Source: Chitinophagaceae bacterium
GTDB lineage: Bacteria; Bacteroidota; Bacteroidia; Chitinophagales; Chitinophagaceae
Reading direction: 5' to 3'
Length of the DNA stretch: 64,000 bases
NCBI GenBank assembly: GCA_024508725.1
Contig: JANINS010000003.1
Coordinates: 620,001-684,000, forward strand
This document shows positions 31,237-40,352 of the stretch, one piece after another. Under the pieces are notes generated by a model. It had not been told where the DNA came from. It saw nothing but the letters and a program-made list of their open reading frames with translations, and did no database searches. The position numbers and the translations under genes are program-made. The stretch's first letter is position 1. Every line of letters starts with the position of its first letter.

Positions 31237-33864
31237 ATGATGACAAGTTCCGGGATTCGCCAACAGTTTTTAGACTTCTTTAAGTCCAAAGGTCACCACA
31301 TCGTACCTTCTGCTCCTATCGTTGTAAAGAACGATCCTACCCTGCTTTTTACCAATGCAGGAATGAATCAGTTCAAAGATTATTTTCTTGAGAACAGGAA
31401 GCCGGAACATCCAAGAGTTGCCGATACACAAAAATGCCTTCGTGTAAGTGGAAAGCACAACGACCTTGAAGAAGTGGGTGTAGATACTTACCACCACACG
31501 ATGTTCGAAATGCTGGGTAACTGGAGCTTTGGAGATTATTTTAAAGCAGAAGCAATAGCCTGGAGTTGGGAACTACTTACAGAAGTGTACAAACTGGATA
31601 AAGATCGTTTGTATGTAACCATTTTTGAAGGCGATGCAAAAGAGAATCTCCTGAAAGATGAAGAAGCATATAATGAATGGAAGAAAGTAATCGCAGAAGA
31701 TAGAATTCTCTTAGGCAATAAGAAAGATAACTTCTGGGAAATGGGTGATACGGGTCCGTGCGGACCATGTACCGAGATACATGTTGATTGCAGATCGGAC
31801 GAAGAAAGAAAACAGGTAGATGGTAAAACGCTGGTAAATAATGATCATCCCCAGGTGATCGAAATATGGAATAATGTATTCATTCAATTCAACAGGCTGA
31901 AAGATGGCTCGTTGGAATCTTTACCTGCCAAGCATGTTGATACCGGGATGGGTTTCGAAAGACTGGCTCGTGTGATACAGGGAAAACAAAGCAATTACGA
32001 TACTGATGTATTCACCGGAACAATTGCAGCGATAGGAAAGATCACCAAACAGGAATACACTTTTGGAGACGAGAAGAAAGATGTTGCTTTCAGGGTGCTG
32101 GCAGATCACATCAGGGCTATTTCATTTACAATAGCTGATGGCCAGCTACCCTCTAATACAGGTGCTGGATATGTAATCAGGAGAATTCTAAGAAGAGCTG
32201 TTCGATATTATTACACTTATCTTAATTACAAACAACCCTTATTGTTCCAGTTGGTTCCTGTACTGGCGAAGCAGTTTGAAAATGTGTTCCCTGAACTACA
32301 GAAACAGCAAGAGTTTGTAACTAAAGTAGTGAAGGAAGAAGAAGATGCCTTTTTAAGAACCTTAGATAAGGGATTGAAAAAGATCGACGAGATCATTTCA
32401 GTTGCTTCTTCTGATGCTGCAAAAACCATCAATGGGAAAGCCGCTTTTGAATTGTTCGATACTTATGGATTCCCGATCGATCTTACAAGGTTGATCGCAT
32501 CTGAGAATAATCTTACAGTTGATGAAGCTGCATTCGAAGCAGAAATGAAACAACAAAAAGATCGTAGCCGTGCTGCAGGAACTGTTGATGCCGAAGACTG
32601 GATCACTGTGAATGATGTTGCTTCTTCAAAATTTGTTGGTTACGATTCTCTTGAAGTAAAAACTAAAGTCGTTAAGTATAGGAGAGTAAAAGCGAAAGGA
32701 AAAGAAGCTTACCAGATCGCTTTGGAACAAACACCTTTTTATGCAGAGAGTGGTGGACAGGTTGGTGATACAGGTGTACTTGATTTTGGCGGAGAAAAAG
32801 TGAATGTGATCGATACCAAAAAAGAGAATGACCTCATCATTCACTTCACAGAAACCTTACCCGGTAATATTGAAACAGAAGTTCACGCTTCTGTAAATAA
32901 AATAAAACGACAACACACTACCATTCATCATAGTGCGACGCACTTGTTACATGCAGCGTTAAGACAAGTATTGGGAACGCATGTTGCACAAAAAGGTAGC
33001 TTGGTAAACGAAGAACATCTTCGCTTCGACTTCTCACACTTTGCAAAGGTTACTGATGAAGAGATTAAAAAGATAGAAGCCATCGTTAATCAAAAGATCA
33101 GGGAAAATGTTCCTGTGGTGATCAAAAGCATGAGCAAAGATGAGGCGGTGAAAATGGGTGCCATGGCTTTGTTTGGAGAGAAATATGGTGATGTTGTTAG
33201 AGTAGTTGTAATGGATCCCAATTACTCTATTGAACTCTGTGGCGGAACACATGTTGGCAATACAGGTGAGCTGGGATTTTTCAAAATCACTCATGAATCT
33301 GCTGTTGCTGCCGGTGTAAGAAGAATTGAAGCACTAAGTGGTGCAGCCGCTGAAACATATTTGAACGAACAATTGCAATTAATAGAAGACATCAAAGCAT
33401 CGCTTAAGAACCCAAAAGATCTTAAGAAAGCGATAGAAAATATCTCTGCTGAAAATGCTGACTTGAAAAAAACAGTTGAGTCGCTTCAGAATAAACAACT
33501 CAGCAGTATTCGACAGTCTTTAGTGAACAATGTTGAAGAATTGAACGGCATCAGCTTTATCGGAGCCGAAGTTGAAGTTAGTAATGCAGATGCTTTGAAG
33601 AAGCTGTGTTTTGATCTGAAGAATGATCTTACTGATTATGTAGTGGTGCTTACTGCTAATATTGGTGGCAAAGTAAATGTTGCAATAATGCTGGAAGACC
33701 TTATTGCCCAAAACAGGAATTTAGATGCAGGAAAGATCATTAAAGAACATATTTCACCGTTGATCAAAGGTGGTGGTGGTGGACAAAAAACACTTGCCAC
33801 AGCCGGAGGCCAGGATGCCAGCAACCTGAACCAGGTAATTGCCAAGGTGAAATCTTTGCTTTAA
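31237..33864 (+). CDS. alaS: Alanine--tRNA ligase
   Basis: Encodes 875 residues from the ATG at 31237 (a second ATG follows at once); a longer frame from a TTG at 31159 runs through simple-repeat DNA and is rejected. The start MTSSGIRQQFLDFFKSKGH is typical. The class II core carries NAGMNQFKDYFL, RVADTQKCLRVSGKHNDLEEVG and the DTGMGFERL motif. The editing domain has HHSATHLLHAALR and the zinc-site CGGTHVGNTGELG. The C-Ala domain ends GGGGGQKTLATAGG. It charges tRNA-Ala and clears mischarged Ser and Gly. Confidence 0.97.
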   Translation: MMTSSGIRQQFLDFFKSKGHHIVPSAPIVVKNDPTLLFTNAGMNQFKDYFLENRKPEHPRVADTQKCLRVSGKHNDLEEVGVDTYHHTMFEMLGNWSFGDYFKAEAIAWSWELLTEVYKLDKDRLYVTIFEGDAKENLLKDEEAYNEWKKVIAEDRILLGNKKDNFWEMGDTGPCGPCTEIHVDCRSDEERKQVDGKTLVNNDHPQVIEIWNNVFIQFNRLKDGSLESLPAKHVDTGMGFERLARVIQGKQSNYDTDVFTGTIAAIGKITKQEYTFGDEKKDVAFRVLADHIRAISFTIADGQLPSNTGAGYVIRRILRRAVRYYYTYLNYKQPLLFQLVPVLAKQFENVFPELQKQQEFVTKVVKEEEDAFLRTLDKGLKKIDEIISVASSDAAKTINGKAAFELFDTYGFPIDLTRLIASENNLTVDEAAFEAEMKQQKDRSRAAGTVDAEDWITVNDVASSKFVGYDSLEVKTKVVKYRRVKAKGKEAYQIALEQTPFYAESGGQVGDTGVLDFGGEKVNVIDTKKENDLIIHFTETLPGNIETEVHASVNKIKRQHTTIHHSATHLLHAALRQVLGTHVAQKGSLVNEEHLRFDFSHFAKVTDEEIKKIEAIVNQKIRENVPVVIKSMSKDEAVKMGAMALFGEKYGDVVRVVVMDPNYSIELCGGTHVGNTGELGFFKITHESAVAAGVRRIEALSGAAAETYLNEQLQLIEDIKASLKNPKDLKKAIENISAENADLKKTVESLQNKQLSSIRQSLVNNVEELNGISFIGAEVEVSNADALKKLCFDLKNDLTDYVVVLTANIGGKVNVAIMLEDLIAQNRNLDAGKIIKEHISPLIKGGGGGQKTLATAGGQDASNLNQVIAKVKSLL

Positions 33865-33880
33865 ACTGCTGAATCGATTT

Positions 33881-33937
33881 TTGAAAGTACAAGAGTGCGA
33901 CGCAACGGATGCTCAATAGTTATCCTGTTGCCGGTCA
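33881..33937 (+). repeat. Interspersed intergenic repeat, copy 10 (AGTGCGACGC type)
   Basis: Core GTACAAGAGTGCGACGCAAC at 33887-33906. The core end and spacer form a strong stem: GCAAC-GGAT with ATCC-T-GTTGC. GAC with GTC can extend it. It ends in GCCGGTCA and starts 16 bases after the alaS stop. Without a T-run it is not a classic terminator, though it is the only hairpin near the alaS 3' end. Confidence 0.85.
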
Positions 33938-33954
33938 TCCAAAAAATTTCTTTT

Positions 33955-33971
33955 AACATTTCCGAAATGTT
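33955..33971. promoter_or_regulatory. Perfect 8+1+8 palindrome upstream of the two-PDZ gene
   Basis: AACATTTCCGAAATGTT is a perfect inverted repeat with a single central base. It lies just upstream of a -7-like TAGATTTG (33993-34000) and 65 bases before the ATG at 34037. The size and symmetry are those of a dimeric repressor or activator site. The protein that would bind it is unknown. Confidence 0.55.
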
Positions 33972-33992
33972 TCGTATTTGATCATTTCCCCT

Positions 33993-34000
33993 TAGATTTG
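33993..34000 (+). promoter_or_regulatory. Candidate -7 promoter element for the two-PDZ gene
   Basis: TAGATTTG matches TAnnTTTG and lies 36 bases before the preferred ATG. The 33955-33971 palindrome ends 21 bases upstream, over the expected -33 position. Confidence 0.45.
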
Positions 34001-34036
34001 ATCTACGAAATTATTAGTAGAATCAAAATAAGCGTT

Positions 34037-35014
34037 ATGAATACTAACTGGAAAACTTCGGCACTTGCTCTTGCAGCAGTGCTTTCACTAACAACTGCAT
34101 CAGCGCAGAAAGAAAAAAAAGAAGTAGAGAAGAAAAGAAAAAGTATCACTATCGTAACAACAAATGATGGTGACTCTACCGAAAAAATGACCATTGTTGT
34201 TGATGGAGACAAAGTAACCATCAACGGTAAACCGGCAGAAGATTATAAAGGAGATGTAAGAGTGATCACAGGAAGAGATCATTTTAAAATTGCTTCTCCT
34301 CCGAGAGTTTGGAGCCAGGGAAAAGGGCCAAGAGCACCAATGGCAATTGCTGGAGTTGATGGTGATGTTTTTAGCTGGAACAGTAACTCAGCTGTTTTGG
34401 GTGTTAGCACAGCAGATACAGAGGGTGGAGCAAAGATCACTGAGTTATCGAAAGATGGTGCAGCTGAAAAAGCAGGATTGAAAGTAGGTGATGTTATTAC
34501 AAAAGTGAATGAGTTTAACGTGGCTGATTCTGATGATCTGCCAATGGCGATTGGTAAGTTCAAGCCCGAAGACAAGGTGACTGTAACCTATAAAAGAGAT
34601 GGAAAAGAGGAAACGGCATCTGCAACTTTACAAAAGAATAAAAACGGCTTTGGAAGTGCATTTGCTTTAGCTGATCATGATTTTGATTTCAACTTCAGCA
34701 ATGGCCAGGGAGTAAAGGCTTATGGATTTTTGGGTAAACCAAGATTGGGTGTGCAGATAGAAGACCTTGAAGAAGGTGGTGGAGTAAAAGTGCTTGATGT
34801 GAATGAGGATAGCCCTGCTGCAAAAGCCGGACTGCAAAAAGATGATGTGATCATTTCATTCAACGGAAAAGAAGTGAAAGAAGTTGATGATGTACGTATT
34901 GCCATGAAAGAAGTAGAAGCTGGAGCAACAGTAAAAGTTAGTTTTAAAAGAGGCGGCACCACCCAGAACATTGATATTAAATTTCCTAAGCCTGTAAAAA
35001 AGGCTAGTTTATAA
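34037..35014 (+). CDS. Exported protein with two PDZ domains
   Basis: Encodes 325 residues from the ATG at 34037; a TTG at 33998 would give an N-terminus without a signal. The signal peptide ends TTASAQ (about residue 23). A Lys- and Glu-rich linker follows. The first PDZ (about 110-200) includes VLGVSTADTEGGAKITELSKDGAAEKAGLKVGDVITKVN, and the second (about 230-315) GVQIEDLEEGGGVKVLDVNEDSPAAKAGLQKDDVIISFNGKEV. There is no protease domain, so it is not a full HtrA; it may scaffold envelope proteins or present substrates. A perfect palindrome upstream suggests dedicated regulation. A strong terminator follows. Confidence 0.82.
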   Translation: MNTNWKTSALALAAVLSLTTASAQKEKKEVEKKRKSITIVTTNDGDSTEKMTIVVDGDKVTINGKPAEDYKGDVRVITGRDHFKIASPPRVWSQGKGPRAPMAIAGVDGDVFSWNSNSAVLGVSTADTEGGAKITELSKDGAAEKAGLKVGDVITKVNEFNVADSDDLPMAIGKFKPEDKVTVTYKRDGKEETASATLQKNKNGFGSAFALADHDFDFNFSNGQGVKAYGFLGKPRLGVQIEDLEEGGGVKVLDVNEDSPAAKAGLQKDDVIISFNGKEVKEVDDVRIAMKEVEAGATVKVSFKRGGTTQNIDIKFPKPVKKASL

Positions 35015-35047
35015 AGAAGCGTTATTAGTCTCTCATGTAGCATTACG

Positions 35048-35074
35048 CCGCTGTTTTCTAACAGCGGTTTTTTT
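35048..35074 (+). terminator. Intrinsic terminator of the two-PDZ gene
   Basis: CCGCTGTT and AACAGCGG pair perfectly around a four-base loop and are followed by seven T. Confidence 0.92.
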
Positions 35075-35080
35075 ATGTAT

Positions 35081-35116
35081 TAAAAGAAAAAAGCTGCAGA
35101 ATATTCTGCAGCTTTT
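35081..35116 (-). terminator. Intrinsic terminator of the metalloprotease gene
   Basis: AAAAGCTGCAGAA and TTCTGCAGCTTTT are perfect 13-base arms with a two-base centre (35089-35116). On the minus strand TTTTCTTTTAA follows. It lies 21 bases past the stop of the leftward metalloprotease gene, back to back with the terminator at 35048. Confidence 0.88.
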
Positions 35117-35136
35117 CAATATTTAAGTGATATGAT

Positions 35137-37629
35137 TTAGTTCTTTATCAGCTTCGTTACTCCGATCAGTTCATTTGCAGTATAACATTTCAGCGTATAA
35201 ATTCCTGTGCTGAGCGACTGAACATTGATGGTTGTTCTGTTCACACCCGTTACAGAATTGTAAGTTTGGCTGGATACCAAAGCTCCTTTGCTATCGTACA
35301 CTTCCATCTTTACTTTACCTGCACGTTCTGTATAAAAATCAATTGTTGTTTGATCTTTAACCGGGTTTGGATAGATAGAAACAATTGAGCTGTTATCCTT
35401 GCTAAAGTAAACAGAAGCAATATTGCTATAAGTGAATTTTCCGTCAAGATCGATCTGCTTTAAACGATAGTAGTTCCATTTATTTAAAGGAGCATTATCT
35501 ACCAGGCTATAGTTTTGTACTGTTGTACTGTTGCCTGCAGCTTTCACTGTTCCAATAACTTCTTTAAACTCCGTTCCGTTTGAAGAACGCTCAACGATAA
35601 ATTTATCACTGTTGGTTTCTGTTGCTGTGCTCCAGTTTAGTACTGACTTACTTCCTTCTTTTCTAGCAGTAAAAGAAATAAATGTAACAGGCATTGGATC
35701 AGCTATCTTAAAATCATCAAGCGAAACGTTGTAGAAAACATTATTTGCACCCTTTACCATTACTCTTGCCGCAAGTGTATTTACAGCTGGTATAGGAACG
35801 TTTGCTGTACCTGTATTTGGAACTCCGGTAGCGAGTGTAATTGGGAAAGATAATCCGCCGTTCGTTGATAAAAAGATATCTACTGTGGCGCAATTAATAG
35901 GTGAGGCATTAGTGCCTGCAACATTCCATTGTACCACGCCGGTATTTGAGCCATTCTTGGTCCATATAGTACCCCAAGCAGGTGCAGTAACAGAAAACCC
36001 AGTTGAGTTACGAACATTCAATGTTACATTGGCTTCTGCAGTGCAGCCACCTAAAGCAGAATTATCTCTAACAGTTCCTCTGAAGTTCATGGTACGGGCA
36101 ACAGTTGGAATTACTTCCCAGGTTGTAGAGATTGTACCCTGTGATACTAAAGCTAAAGATGGAAAATATCTTGTATTTCCTGTATTTGATGGAGGATAAG
36201 ATCTAAATAACGGACCTGATGTGCTTGTTGGCGATGGACTAGCATTGGTTGAAAAATTACCATCTACCTGCTCCCATGTATAAGTTAATGCATCACCATT
36301 TGCATCCGTTGCATTCAAGCTTAATACAAATGGCGTATTTGCCGGAATATTATATGATGTTCCTGAAATTGATACGGACGGTGATTGATTGGCACTTGGC
36401 ATACCGGTTACACACGTTGCAGAGTTAAGGATATACGTTTGCATTTGTGCAATATTACCAGCATGGAAATACAAATCGAAGTTGGTTTGATAGGTAGGAG
36501 TACATACAGCAGGATAACCCATGATCGTTGATCCGGCACCAGGTTCCCAACCACCATTAGGATCATTAGCACCGCTACATGTTCCGGACATTGAGTGTCT
36601 TCCACCAAAAGTATGTCCCAACTCGTGAGTTGCCACGCCGATGAAATATGCTCCCGTTGTAGTTGGATAACCTGCAGCTGCATTGCCTTTAGTTGATGCG
36701 TTACATACCGTTCCTATTCCACCTGCTCTTCCTCCATTCCATAAACTGCTGAAAGTTATTGCAACATCATAATTGCCGGCTCCTACAACACCATTCATTG
36801 TAGTACCGCATTGTGTCATTGTAAGATCATCTTGAGCAGCACTTGTAGTATACGGATCGGTTGCTGGATCAGTGAAAATGATGTCTGTGTTGTTGACCAG
36901 TGAAAACTTAACGTTTAAATCTCTGAAGAAAATAGCACTAATAGAATTTACTGTTGAAGTGATACGTGCAACAGCCTGGGGAACACCTCCGGCATTCTGT
37001 GTATATTCACCTGTAGCAGCTACTGCCAGGCGGTAGGTTCTTGTCTGGCAATCTCCAGCAGCTCCTCTGTGTGCATACCCACCGGATGAGGGAGAAGCAT
37101 CACTTATTTCAGGACAAGGAAACAAAGGCCCTTCAACATCACTTACGAAATAAACAATATGATCCGACGTTCCGGCACCAATAGGTTCGATATATACAGA
37201 TTGTGTTCCATCGAAAATCAAAGCTGTTAACCTGCCTTCATATAATGTTGCGGTACCTTCAAAAGTTTTAGTAGCTGGATCAACAAGATTAAACGTTCTT
37301 ATACCTGCTTTATGCATAGCTACTTTATCTGCCCAAACAGATGTTTCAATAATGCTACTGAGCTTTGTACTTCCATCCGGTCTTGGAAGATCGATAGTAA
37401 CTGCAAGTTCAATTGATGTTTCATCAAAAAATGGAACATTACTAAGCTGTTGATAAAGTACAGACGCATCCAGGCTCAGTTGCTTGTAAGCCTTAATACG
37501 GTCATTCTTTTCCTTTGCCAAAAAAAATGAGCGATGCTCGAGTGAAGATGATGTCCAAAGGTTTTGTGCAGACGCTTCGAAGGATGCAATAGCAAGTGCA
37601 AAACACGCAATCCGTGTAAATAATCTCAT
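35137..37629 (-). CDS. Secreted metzincin metalloprotease with T9SS sorting domain
   Basis: Encodes 830 residues from the ATG at 37629 (a TTG at 37638 is also possible). A signal peptide (about 1-20, FEASAQ) is followed by a propeptide (to about 190) and a reprolysin-like catalytic domain. The zinc site is HELGHTFGGRHS near residue 340, and the Met-turn is in STIMGYPAVC, which identifies a metzincin. Ig-like/fibronectin-like domains follow. The last 80 residues (SIYPNPVKDQTTIDFY...GIYTLKCYT...) are a type A T9SS sorting signal, so it should cross the outer membrane by T9SS, whose machinery is not in this window. It probably supplies peptides, perhaps to the nearby SusCD systems. Confidence 0.92.
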   Translation of the reverse strand: MRLFTRIACFALAIASFEASAQNLWTSSSLEHRSFFLAKEKNDRIKAYKQLSLDASVLYQQLSNVPFFDETSIELAVTIDLPRPDGSTKLSSIIETSVWADKVAMHKAGIRTFNLVDPATKTFEGTATLYEGRLTALIFDGTQSVYIEPIGAGTSDHIVYFVSDVEGPLFPCPEISDASPSSGGYAHRGAAGDCQTRTYRLAVAATGEYTQNAGGVPQAVARITSTVNSISAIFFRDLNVKFSLVNNTDIIFTDPATDPYTTSAAQDDLTMTQCGTTMNGVVGAGNYDVAITFSSLWNGGRAGGIGTVCNASTKGNAAAGYPTTTGAYFIGVATHELGHTFGGRHSMSGTCSGANDPNGGWEPGAGSTIMGYPAVCTPTYQTNFDLYFHAGNIAQMQTYILNSATCVTGMPSANQSPSVSISGTSYNIPANTPFVLSLNATDANGDALTYTWEQVDGNFSTNASPSPTSTSGPLFRSYPPSNTGNTRYFPSLALVSQGTISTTWEVIPTVARTMNFRGTVRDNSALGGCTAEANVTLNVRNSTGFSVTAPAWGTIWTKNGSNTGVVQWNVAGTNASPINCATVDIFLSTNGGLSFPITLATGVPNTGTANVPIPAVNTLAARVMVKGANNVFYNVSLDDFKIADPMPVTFISFTARKEGSKSVLNWSTATETNSDKFIVERSSNGTEFKEVIGTVKAAGNSTTVQNYSLVDNAPLNKWNYYRLKQIDLDGKFTYSNIASVYFSKDNSSIVSIYPNPVKDQTTIDFYTERAGKVKMEVYDSKGALVSSQTYNSVTGVNRTTINVQSLSTGIYTLKCYTANELIGVTKLIKN

Positions 37630-37701
37630 TTGACGCAAAAATTTTAGATAGACACCGAAATTAAAGAACTGAAGCTTTGCTTCCGATTAAAAAAGATTCG
37701 T

Positions 37702-38838
37702 CTATTTTAATACCTCAGCCAATTTATTAGGTAAATCATTACCACGTAAATCACTGGCTATTATCTTTCCTGAGGGATCTATAAGCACATTAAAAGGAAT
37801 TCCTTCAAACTGGTAGGTTCCAACTACGACACTGTTCCAGTATTTAAGATCACTTATCTGCGTCCATGATAGCCCATCCTGCTGAATGGCCTCTATCCAG
37901 TTCTGCTTATCCTGATCTAACGATACGCCCAGGATAGTAAAGTTTTTATCTTTAAACCTGTTGAATGCAGCTACTACATTCGGATTTTCTCTACGGCAAG
38001 GTCCACACCAGCTGGCCCAAAAATCTACCAACACATATTTGCCTTTTAAACTGCTTAACGATACAGTATCTCCATTGGGAGTTGGCAATTTTATTTCAGG
38101 AGCCTGTTGATTTAGTAAAGCATATTGTTTTTTTGCCGGAGTAGATTCTAAAGTAACAAGGCTCTTAAATCTTGCCAGTCCGCTATGTTCAGGATATTTG
38201 GCTGCAACGGCATCAACGATCGGCTTTAATTCATTTGGATTACTAAAAGGAGCTAGCTGGCCTAATGCATAAAATATTGCAGCGGGACTATGAGATTTAC
38301 GAATGAACGTTGTAAGCAACTCTTTTCTTTCTTTTAAAGTTTGATCTCTTTGTATATTAAGTACAGTAGAAAGACTATCAGAGATTTTGCCACTGGCTGA
38401 TGAATCTAACTGGCTTTTGAAGGATACAAACGTGGAATCTTTTTGATAAAGATCTTCCATCAGTTGATGTAACTGATTCGAAGCTTCAGAACCTTCTACA
38501 CTGTAACTACGAAAATTATTGAGGTCGAGTCTTACACGAATGCTATTACCGTCATTTACCAATAGTATTTCTTTACCAGATTCCAGTACAAGCCTGTACA
38601 AACCTTCTTCTTTGGCCATTGCTCTTAACTCGAAAGTCCCGCCTTTTTTAAGTGTTGCAGTGTCAAGAATTATAGGTTGGTCTCCAGTAAATGGAATTTC
38701 CTGCAACGAGATCTTTTGAGGCGGTGCGTTCAATACTTTACCGGCTACTACAAAGGCACCATACTTCTTCGGCTGGCATGCGATCAATGTAATTATTGCC
38801 AATGCCACGATAACAATACTTCTCATGTATTTATTCAT
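37702..38838 (-). CDS. Lipoprotein thiol-disulfide oxidoreductase (TlpA/ResA-like)
   Basis: Encodes 378 residues. The signal ends in the lipobox LIAC (Cys at about 21). An N-terminal DUF4369-like beta domain (about 30-130) and helical stretch lead to a thioredoxin fold (about 240-375) with the active site WCGPC in VDFWASWCGPCRRENP and the cis-Pro in FEGIPFNVLID. It is a periplasm-facing redox lipoprotein of the AhpC/TSA-TlpA type common in Bacteroidota; its partner is unknown. Its ATG lies within the last codons of gatB (8-base overlap), so it is probably translated by coupling. Confidence 0.88.
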   Translation of the reverse strand: MNKYMRSIVIVALAIITLIACQPKKYGAFVVAGKVLNAPPQKISLQEIPFTGDQPIILDTATLKKGGTFELRAMAKEEGLYRLVLESGKEILLVNDGNSIRVRLDLNNFRSYSVEGSEASNQLHQLMEDLYQKDSTFVSFKSQLDSSASGKISDSLSTVLNIQRDQTLKERKELLTTFIRKSHSPAAIFYALGQLAPFSNPNELKPIVDAVAAKYPEHSGLARFKSLVTLESTPAKKQYALLNQQAPEIKLPTPNGDTVSLSSLKGKYVLVDFWASWCGPCRRENPNVVAAFNRFKDKNFTILGVSLDQDKQNWIEAIQQDGLSWTQISDLKYWNSVVVGTYQFEGIPFNVLIDPSGKIIASDLRGNDLPNKLAEVLK

Positions 38839-40276
38839 TCAATTTTCTTTCTAAAATCTCATTCACCAGTTTGGGATCTGCTTTTCCCTTGCTGAGTTTT
38901 TTTACTTCTCCTACAAAAAGACCGATCAAACCCCGCTTACCTTTTCGATATTCGATCACCTTTTCAGGCATTTTATTTAAAGCGATGTTTATCCAATTTA
39001 TCAATTCCGCTTCATCACTAACCTTGAGGAGATCATATTGTTGAATGATCTCAATAGGTGGATTACCGCTATTAATAACTTTTGGAAGCACCTGGGATGA
39101 CGCTGAAGAGAAGCTAACCTTACCGTCTTCCACTAATAAGATAAGTGCTGCAAGATCAGACGGGGATAGTTTAAGATCTTCTATAGAGCAGCCACGGTCA
39201 TTTAACTGTTGTTTTACTGGCCCATTTATCCAGTTTGCAACTGATTTTGGATTCGAGACTATATCGTTCACATCCAAAAAAAAACGGGCAATATCCTTAT
39301 CTTCTGTTATCTGGTGTGCATCATAAAGGCTTAGACCATGATCTTGCTGCAACCGGGACTGCAATTGCTCGGGAAGCTCAGGCATTGAAATGCTGATGTC
39401 ATTAATGTATTTGCCAGATAAAACAAACGGTGCAATATCAGGATCAGGAAAATAACGATAATCGTTGGCCTCTTCTTTATCTCTTAAAGCAAAAGTGGTA
39501 TCGGTTACCGCATCGAAGCTTCTTGTTTGCTGAATGATCTTTTCATCATTCTCTAACATTGAAGACATTCGGGAAATCTCAAAGTCAATTGCTTTTCTCA
39601 GGTTACGAATGGAGTTCAGATTTTTTACTTCAACCTTCGTTCCGAGTTGTTTCTCTCCCTTTCGTCTTACAGAAATATTAGCATCACACCTTAGATTTCC
39701 TTTTTCCATATCACCATCAGAAACATTAAGCCATCTTACAAGTTTCCGCACGGTAGTAACATAAGCACATGCTTCTTCTGAGGTATGAATGCAAGGTTCT
39801 GTAACAATCTCTATTAAAGCTGTACCGGCCCTGTTAAGATCAATTAGTGAAAACGTTTCATCTACATCATGAATGCTCTTGCCGGCATCTTCTTCAAGGT
39901 GAATCCTGTTTAAGATTACTTCTTTTTCTATTCCGTTTACCATAATACGAACAGTACCTCCATTACATATTGGAATGGTATGCTGAGAAACCTGGTAACC
40001 TTTTGGTAAATCGGGATAAAAATAATTTTTCCTTGCAAAAAAGTTCTTTTCGCTGATGGAAGAATGGCATGCAAGCCCCATCCTAACGGCCAGTTCAACT
40101 GCCTTGTTATTAGTCCTTGGTAATGTTCCGGGATGGGCAAGAGAAATGCTGCTCACTTGTGTATTGGCAGGTTCACCAAAAAGAGTTCTATCTCCACAGA
40201 ATAGCTTGCTTTCAGTAGAAAGTTGAACATGGATCTCCAGGCCAATTACTGCTTCAAATTCCAGGTTAGAATTCAT
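38831..40276 (-). CDS. gatB: Aspartyl/glutamyl-tRNA amidotransferase subunit B
   Basis: Encodes 481 residues, normal for GatB. The N-terminal catalytic 'cradle' begins FEAVIGLEIHVQLSTESKLFCGD and has NFFARKNYFYPDLPKGYQVSQ and GNLRCDANISVRRKG. The helical tail and YqeY-like C-terminal domain end RGLIGLFVGEVKKLSKGKADPKLVNEILERKL. With GatA and GatC it turns misacylated Glu-tRNA-Gln (or Asp-tRNA-Asn) into Gln-tRNA-Gln; the other subunits are elsewhere. It overlaps the thioredoxin-like gene by eight bases. Confidence 0.96.
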   Translation of the reverse strand: MNSNLEFEAVIGLEIHVQLSTESKLFCGDRTLFGEPANTQVSSISLAHPGTLPRTNNKAVELAVRMGLACHSSISEKNFFARKNYFYPDLPKGYQVSQHTIPICNGGTVRIMVNGIEKEVILNRIHLEEDAGKSIHDVDETFSLIDLNRAGTALIEIVTEPCIHTSEEACAYVTTVRKLVRWLNVSDGDMEKGNLRCDANISVRRKGEKQLGTKVEVKNLNSIRNLRKAIDFEISRMSSMLENDEKIIQQTRSFDAVTDTTFALRDKEEANDYRYFPDPDIAPFVLSGKYINDISISMPELPEQLQSRLQQDHGLSLYDAHQITEDKDIARFFLDVNDIVSNPKSVANWINGPVKQQLNDRGCSIEDLKLSPSDLAALILLVEDGKVSFSSASSQVLPKVINSGNPPIEIIQQYDLLKVSDEAELINWINIALNKMPEKVIEYRKGKRGLIGLFVGEVKKLSKGKADPKLVNEILERKLNE

Positions 40277-40289
40277 CAGGAGGTGAAAG

Positions 40290-40330
40290 TACTAAAATAA
40301 TAAAGGGCTGGCATTACTGCCAACCCTTTA
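40290..40330 (-). terminator. Intrinsic terminator after the lipoprotein gene of SusCD unit 1
   Basis: TAAAGGG-C-TGGCA (40301-40313) pairs with TGCCA-A-CCCTTTA (40318-40330) around a four-base loop, one mismatch. On the minus strand TTATTATTTTAG follows. Confidence 0.85.
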
Positions 40331-40352
40331 TGCGATAAAATCAACTTACTAA

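Noticed and set aside
12278-33937. Interspersed repeats as intrinsic terminators
   Set aside because: Some copies fold into hairpins (copies 6 and 10), but none is followed by a T-run. True terminators exist separately next to several of these genes.
40262-40280. AGGAGGTGA on the plus strand beside the gatB start
   Set aside because: It is a perfect Shine-Dalgarno on the wrong strand, with no plus-strand start codon behind it. On the gatB mRNA it reads as the anti-SD sequence, probably by chance.
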